Shown: positions 58,260 to 64,000 of the stretch, piece after piece
Layout of the letters: each line of letters starts with the position of its first letter
Numbering within the stretch: the first letter of the stretch is position 1
Assembly (NCBI GenBank): GCA_030998225.1
Contig: JAPYXD010000738.1
Span: 1,736,001 to 1,800,000 of the forward strand
Source of the DNA: Diplolepis rosae
Taxonomy: Eukaryota > Arthropoda > Insecta > Hymenoptera > Diplolepididae
Reading direction: 5' to 3'
Length of the DNA: 64,000 bases
Translations under genes and position numbers: made by a program
The notes under the pieces: generated by a model
What the model was told of the DNA's origin: nothing
What the model saw: only the letters and a program-made list of their open reading frames with translations
The model's database searches: none

Positions 58260-59740
58260 CAGTGATTCTCGATTTATGCTTTCCTCAGTGCACCCGTGCT
58301 GGGGAGAGCTTTGGAGTTTTCCTGATGAGCTGTTTCTGATTGGCTATTTGGTCGTATCTTGCAGTCTCGTACTAAATGACCGGGTTTTTTACAATAATTG
58401 CAAACTACTTCAGTATAATTTGAATTTTGTTGATTATTATTATTTTGTAAAAATCTATTTTCATATGGTTTATTTCGATTTTGAGACTGTCCTAAGTTAA
58501 AGTTTTTATACTGTCCTGGATTCCATTGTCTATTATTATTATTAACATTATTGTTATTATTGTAAAAATTTCTAGGAAAATTATTATTATTGTTGTATCT
58601 TTGTTGTAAAAAATTATTATTATTGTTTTTATAATTATTATTTCTATTTTGCAAATTATTATTGTTATTGTTATTAAAATTATAATTTTTATTTCTTAAA
58701 AAATTATTATTCGGAAAATTATTGTAATTGTTTCTTGCAAAATTATTATTATTATTACTTCTTTGACGATTGAAATTACTATATCCTTGTTGGTTAGGAC
58801 GCAAAAAATTTTTTTGTTTATTATTAAAAACTGCATCTTGAGCTTTATTTAAATGAAAACATTTTTCAGTTGTGTGACCTGGTTTTTTAAAAATTAAACA
58901 AATAGTTTTGTTTTCAAGTGCTACGTTAAATCGGGTTGTTTTATTATTTTTATTATTAGATGATTCGTCACTTTTTGAATAATCCATATTTTTATTTCTT
59001 CGTAGTGCGGAATTTGCAGCTAATCTTCGTTCGATATCAATACTGTCGCTAATAACTTCTTTAAAAGTATCCTTTTCTTCAACACGAATTTCTAACTCAG
59101 GACGCAAACCGCGTATAAAACATTGAATTACGTCTTTTTCAAGGTTTACTTTAAAATTATTATCTACCTGACCATTATTATTGAGCCTGTGAGCATCTTC
59201 GATTTTGTCGGCAATTTCTTTTATCCTAGCAGCATAGGAAAGTACATTTTCTCATTCCCACATAAATGTATTACCTAATTCTCCCTGTAACTGGTACACG
59301 CTTTTTGTAGGGGCATATACTCTGTTCAGTTTTTCTATCAATTCCACTATTGTTGCATAAATTGCACCAAAAATGCATTTTCTAGCTTCTGCAGTTAATT
59401 TACCTCTTAATAACCTTGCGAGGTTTTCTTGAGCTGCAGGTGTCGGTAGCATTGCCTTTGCCTCCATGCAACCCTCAATAAAATGTTACAATGGGAGGTT
59501 ACTTCCGTCGAACAATGGGACCACCTCTAGCGCGTCGCGTAAGGATACCTGCTGGCTGTTGGGTATGACCACGGCCATCTCTTCGTTATTTACTCTTACG
59601 GGATTATCCTGATTTATGACTTCTGTGTCGCTTTTGTCGTCGTCGCTATCGTTGTTACTAATTATAGATTCGCGTGCCAATGAGGTTTCCAATCTTTCTT
59701 TCAAATATTTATTATCTACTGTTATTACTGTTGAGCTTAG
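58260..59740 (-). pseudogene. gag: B2 gag, 5' end cut by a D-type LTR
   Basis: N-terminal fragment 59486-59704 (NNEEMAVVIPNSQQVSLRDA) is followed by a frame break at 59485, a capsid-like core (AQENLARLLRGKLTAEARKC, SVYQLQGELGNTFMW) and a stop in the core near 59252. The last frame (58274-59107) is extremely Asn-rich with two knuckles. The first, CLIFKKPGHTTEKC, has lost its second Cys (Phe), while B1 keeps it; the second, CNYCKKPGHLVRDC, is intact. Pol overlaps the end of gag in the -1 frame. Confidence 0.85.
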
Positions 59741-61570
59741 TGTTACGTCCCGAGCTAAGGCGAGGGTAGGTTGGGAAAATTAGGAAAAGGGAGGAAAGTT
59801 TGCTGATTACATCAGAGTGGTAAATTCTGATTATTTATATTTTTGTGGGATCGTGGACACTAGACAAACCTATGCGGCTCGAGTTGTTCACAATAATAAC
59901 AAATTTGATTATATTGCGGTGTACAAGCTTTATTAATTAAAAGATAGGTATACAATAAGTTTTGAGATGCTTATGTGTATGACTTATACTACTTCTCAGG
60001 ATGAGAAGGCAATATTAAGGGTTTTATGCGTTTATGAGTTAGTAATACAGGTTTTGCGATGCCTATATATGTAACTCACGCATTAAAAGTGTGCGTCTAT
60101 ATAAGTCAATAATACAGGTTTTGAGATGCCTATATATGTGACTTCCACGTTTAAGAGTGTGCGTCTACAAGTTATTAATACAGGTTTTGAGATGCCTATA
60201 TATGTAACTTGTACGTTTTATGCTAATATACTAGGTTTTGAGATGCCTAGGTATACAACTCACGCACTACAATTGGCGTTATAGTTAATATAATAAGTTT
60301 TGAGATGCCTATATATATAAATTACGCTTTTTCCTTGCTTGAGAAGGCAAGAGAAAGAGTTTTGTCGTATATTTCTCCTTGTTGATAGATGGATAACGGC
60401 ACAATCCTGGCTGGAGTTAAGTAGTGCTAGTCAAGTAGTACAGGAAGCGTATCAGACAATCCAACTTGCTTGCTAAACACTGGTTAAGTTCGTTTTCTGT
60501 AGATTTAACTCTCAGAACTCGACTTAATACGACAATACGCGTATTTAACGGCACTTATTAATTCACGACCACCGGACTTGCACCACTTAAGGACCAGCGA
60601 TTTTGTTTACCAAGTACCGAGGTATTCCTTGTGTAAGATACCGATTTACGAATATCGAAGGGTCAGTTCGTGACACCGACAGTATGACTTGCGGACAGAG
60701 TGATTACCGATGTTAAGATCTTGAAGACTGAACAGCTACTAGCGAAAAGACAACCTCCAGAGGTAAATCTGGGGATTATATATTATTGATTATTCCCATA
60801 GTGGGAGAGTGACTGCTAATTTGTAGATCGGCACGTACAATGATAAATTGTTGATCGGCACGTACAGTGATAATTTGTTGATCGGCACGCGTCTGGCGGC
60901 AATGTCGATGACCATGCTTGCTGACAGTCGCGGAAACTCGTGAACTCGCCGCTAGTTCTCACGCAGGTCATACTACCGGGATCAAAGTCCATTGATGCTC
61001 GGTGCGGTATCTCTTTTTCTTGTCTTTTCAGCTATGTTACTTAATATATATATGTTGACAGGTCGGTGCAATTGTACTAGGTCATAATTGCACTGACTCA
61101 TCTATTATTTTACAACTTGGTTTATATTCTTATAGTATTTATGAAGTACATGAATTTTTGGTGTTTATATTCTAAATTATTATTCAAGCTAATTTGCGGA
61201 TCGCCAATAATGTGATTGATATTATTGATTGATTATCCATTATTGGTTATCGCTGATTATTATGTGCTGTTGTTTGATTATTATCACCAATCATTTAACG
61301 GCTGTTCTTAAAAATAATGAATATTATTGTTATTTTTATTAAATAATTATCAATGTTTTATCGGCTTTGTTTTCTACATTACCGACGGTAAGGTAGTTTT
61401 CCTATTTTATGCAACTCAACTGCCTTGTCGATCTCAAGTAATTATCCTATCGACAAGTATTTATCATTGCAGTGATATGATTTACGTTCGTCAATCGCCT
61501 GGTTGTATGCCGGGTTGCCTTGCTGTAGGCGCGATTTTTAAATTTTTATTAATTTTTACGGGATGTAACA
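59741..61570 (-). repeat. D2 3' LTR
   Basis: 1830 bp; minus-strand ends TGTTACATCCCG and GGGACGTAACA. Tandem units (60030-60330) share ACAGGTTTTGAGATGCCTAT, and three 27-bp units with GATCGGCACGTACA lie at 60825-60895. It interrupts B2 gag at CTTAG|TGTTACG. It is the intact counterpart of the truncated D1 LTR and holds the empty site of the R1 insertion. Confidence 0.85.
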
Positions 61571-61583
61571 GTCCTCCCTCCTT
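61571..61583 (-). promoter_or_regulatory. D2 polypurine tract
   Basis: On the minus strand AAGGAGGGAGGAC directly precedes the LTR start TGTTAC, identical in form to D1. Confidence 0.75.
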
Positions 61584-61612
61584 AGAATAGTCATCGTCCT
61601 CGATGACAAAAG

Positions 61613-61942
61613 TTAGTAATTAGTTGGCGATTGACGCTCGTAACTTATTTTATTGTTAATAACGATCAGTTTATTTTCCTTATTCTTGTTTGAATTTAAT
61701 CTTATTTTTCGTAAGCTATCGTTTTCTATATTTCTGCGGATTCTGTGAAATGAGTGTATTTTTATTATGTCTAGTGTATCGTGTCTTGTGTCGTCCAGAA
61801 GTCCCAAGCGATTCAGGTAAGTGATACTATTCCTTGCATTTGTCTCATATTCTTCATAATTTAGTTTATTAATTTCTTCAGTTCCAATTGTGCATAGTAA
61901 GATTTTGTAATCATCATCAGTTTGTGAGATGGGCAGCTGCAC
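61613..61942 (-). pseudogene. Small helical ORF at the 3' end of D2, 5' truncated
   Basis: About 109 codons without an ATG at the start (first codon GTG), ending 30 bp before the polypurine tract. The sequence is charged and helical (INKLNYEEYETNARN, THDTLDIIK-type segments, basic C-terminus, SYERQSPTNY). The C-terminal residues recur in D1. No domain recognised. It could be a further accessory gene or the end of an env tail. Confidence 0.4.
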
Positions 61943-61986
61943 TCTTTTCTGTCGAAGATGTGTTAGCTGTCAGTTAATAATTAACG

Positions 61987-63353
61987 ATGGAGAACCAGGG
62001 ATCATCTTCGAGCGGGTCAGCCACCATCCCCTACTCCCTTTGGATTGAAAACAACTCTCATTTGCCCTACAATCTTTTGGTGGATCGTGGGGTACCTCGT
62101 GATCTTCTCCTTCCTTTTGTTTTTTTGTGTTTCGTTAAGTGGGGTGTGTTATATAATAGCTTCGGTTTATTCCCATTATTTCTCAAAAGTGTCTTCGCGA
62201 GTGCCATCGTCGTTTCCCTTTTTTGGTCCTTCTCGGGCCGAATGATGGACGTTCCTGGATCTGAAGAGGCCGTTGCTGATTTCGATTTATCATTGCTGGA
62301 TGATGTGGCTCAGCAATATACGGTTAACGGGGGAGACGCGTCTCCTTCTGGCAGTTCTTTAGATGCATATATAAATTTCTTTGATTTCTCGACTGGTGCT
62401 GGGCGATGCGTTTCGAGATCGGATAGTTTATCTTTGCGCATTTCGTCGATAGAGGAGCGCTTAGGGATTTACCACGTTGCTGTTTGGGGTGTCAGGGCGG
62501 ATACTATTCTCTCAACCTTCGCGGCTTGTTGTTCCGAACTTTTTGGATGGTCTGTGTCTGTTTCGAACTTCACGGTAATCCATAGGTTGGATGCTCGTCG
62601 CACGGGGTTTTTGCTGAGTGTGTCATCCCTTGCCCTTAAACGGCAAATTTTGTTGAAGACTGCCGATTTTCAGCTTCGAGGGTTCTTCGTAGGATTCTGT
62701 TGACATGTGTGTGGCTGTTGCTCTTAGTTTATTTTTTTGAATTCCAATGTCGTTGTTTTTATTGCCTAATTTTGTTTAGTTGCTTCTTATGCATATGTGC
62801 AATTAATTAAAATTCTTTTTTCTTTTCAGGTTCTTATATTCGTGCGCCTCAAATTCCACCTGCCAGCTCTATGAGGCAGGTGTACAACTTAACCTCTTCT
62901 TTGGTGCCTTGGTTGCGTTTTTTATGGTTCCTGACGCAGGAACTGATGTCAGGAGAACAGTCGAGTGGTGGAGCAAGCCGTGGACTCGAGCGAAGTGTGC
63001 ATGTTGATCTGCACACTCTGGCGGAGGCTTGTCGGGAGTCCCTTCACATAGTAGAAGGGTTGAACCGACTGGTGGTGGAGGACATCTCGCCCTTGCCTGC
63101 GCAGTATCGCCGAGTTTGCTGCCATTCGGTTCCTTCTGACATTTGTCTGGGGTAAATATCATTTCTTTTATTACTATCATTATTTTTTTTATTATTGGTT
63201 GTGTATATATATTTTGATTCATTGTTCATTTCTTTATAATTCTTTGTTTGTTTTCAGCGTCCAGGGTACCGAAGATAGGTTCTGTCGCTGTGGACGATAC
63301 GTGAGGATATCGACGTCGGAGCCTGCTCGATGTTCTTGCGGGTCCTTTACTGG
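61987..63353 (+). CDS. Putative spliced plus-strand gene of unknown function
   Basis: First block: ATG 61987, open to 62703, GC-richer than surroundings. Its second half (YHVAVWGVRADTILSTFAAC ... VSVSNFTVIHRLDARRTGFL) resembles the RRM-like part of transposon ORF1 proteins. Second block 62830-63151 starts after TTCTTTTTTCTTTTCAG and ends at G|GTAAATATC. Third block starts at 63258 after TTGTTTGTTTTCAG, stays in phase, encodes FCRCGRY...RCSCGSF (two CxC pairs) and stops at 63351-63353. A further donor-like G|GTAATT follows at 63366. The 62703-62830 join could not be put in phase. It may be a host gene or an intron-bearing element gene. Confidence 0.45.
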
Positions 63354-63365
63354 CTAGTTACGAAG

Positions 63366-64000
63366 GTAATTAAACTCCTTTCCCTTTTTTTTTCGTTTGG
63401 TACTACCCTTTTCCTTTTCAAATTTTAGATTTTTAATTAATTATTTGTCTTTTTCAGTACCGCGGCGTGAGGTAATTTACTGCCATCGGCCAGTGATCAG
63501 AGGACATCGGGCGTTTCCCGGACTACGGAATTCTCCGTATCATCCACGGATCTGACGTGTTCGTGTGGTTTTGTTGTATGTGTTTGTGTGTGTATGTTTT
63601 ACGTATTTTATGTATATTTTATATGTGTAGTATTTACAGATTTTGGCTTGTAAAATCCTGTTATTTCTCTTTTTTGAATATTTAAATATATATTAGGAAT
63701 TTAAACTGATCAGTCGGTAGAATGTATTGATTTGATTCAATTTAATAGAATACATACATTTTATTTTCTTTGATTTATCCTTCCAAGCCATTTCCTTAAC
63801 CTATCATAAATAGTGTTTAAGTTTGCTGACTATTTTTAATTTGACTAAATATTTTTAGTATTATCCACATATCTATGTAGGCATATGTGTGTAAAACTTT
63901 ATGTGTATACCCTGTAGGGTTTTCTTTTTCAATAATCTATACATATGCGTACATGTATATTATTCATACTTCTATAATTACTAGTGTTTTGTTGGTCAAA
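63366..64000. other. AT-rich sequence with possible 3' UTR exon
   Basis: An acceptor-like tract ends at 63457 (TTTTTCAG) before a GC-rich 100-bp block (63458-63560) that could be a 3' UTR exon of the preceding unit. The remainder is AT-rich with TG/TA microsatellite-like runs. No gene seen. Confidence 0.4.

Overview
The window is AT-rich eukaryotic, almost certainly insect, DNA. The evidence is R1-clade LINE reverse transcriptase, several Ty3/gypsy elements with errantivirus-like layouts, a mariner-type fragment, and arthropod core promoters (TATA with a TCAGTC initiator about 30 bp away). It is a nest of mobile elements with almost no ordinary host genes. No tRNA, rRNA or CRISPR was found. 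The species is not determinable by eye; a hymenopteran is only a guess.

Layout. 1-9761: element A, a minus-strand Ty3/gypsy provirus (5' LTR, tRNA-Gly primer site, gag, pol, a CARD-domain gene, a G-type envelope gene running off the left edge). 9762-11606: AT-rich DNA, a dispersed repeat, and the broken 3' LTR and 3' end of B1. 11607-15218: a mariner scrap and a decayed R1-clade LINE. 15219-30625: element B copy 1 (B1), same strand, broken by deletions, a fold-back transposon, two solo LTRs and an R1 fragment. About 31250-34652: plus-strand Ty3/gypsy element E (promoter, minisatellite leader, broken gag). 34899-40406: minus-strand element D1 (3' LTR, a dsRNA-binding-domain gene, pol remnant). 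40407-46090: non-coding repeats, an inverted B remnant and half a fold-back element. 46091-59740: element B copy 2 (B2), the most complete. 59741-61942: D-type 3' LTR and 3' end (D2). 61987-63365: a plus-strand GC-richer unit that looks spliced.

The main discovery candidate is the gene content of these retroelements. Downstream of integrase, families A, B and D carry extra genes that resemble host antiviral and cell-death modules rather than standard retrotransposon genes. They are a CARD-only protein (intact in A, remnant at the same slot in B1), a protein with three dsRNA-binding domains and a CCHC knuckle (B1, B2), a second dsRBD-CCHC protein shared by B2 and D1, and two related cysteine-rich small proteins (B2). 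Element B appears to carry two unrelated envelope genes, one G-type (possibly chuvirus-like) and one F-type (baculovirus F/errantivirus Env family). In A and B every accessory start whose upstream sequence survives lies 1-16 nt after a consensus 3' splice site, so these genes were probably expressed from spliced subgenomic RNAs like a retroviral env. By analogy with complex retroviruses, the CARD gene is a candidate inhibitor of the Dronc/Dark apoptosis pathway and the dsRBD genes are candidate RNA-silencing suppressors. Those functions are inference; the domains and layout are read from the sequence. Most gag and pol genes are broken, so these copies are not autonomous.
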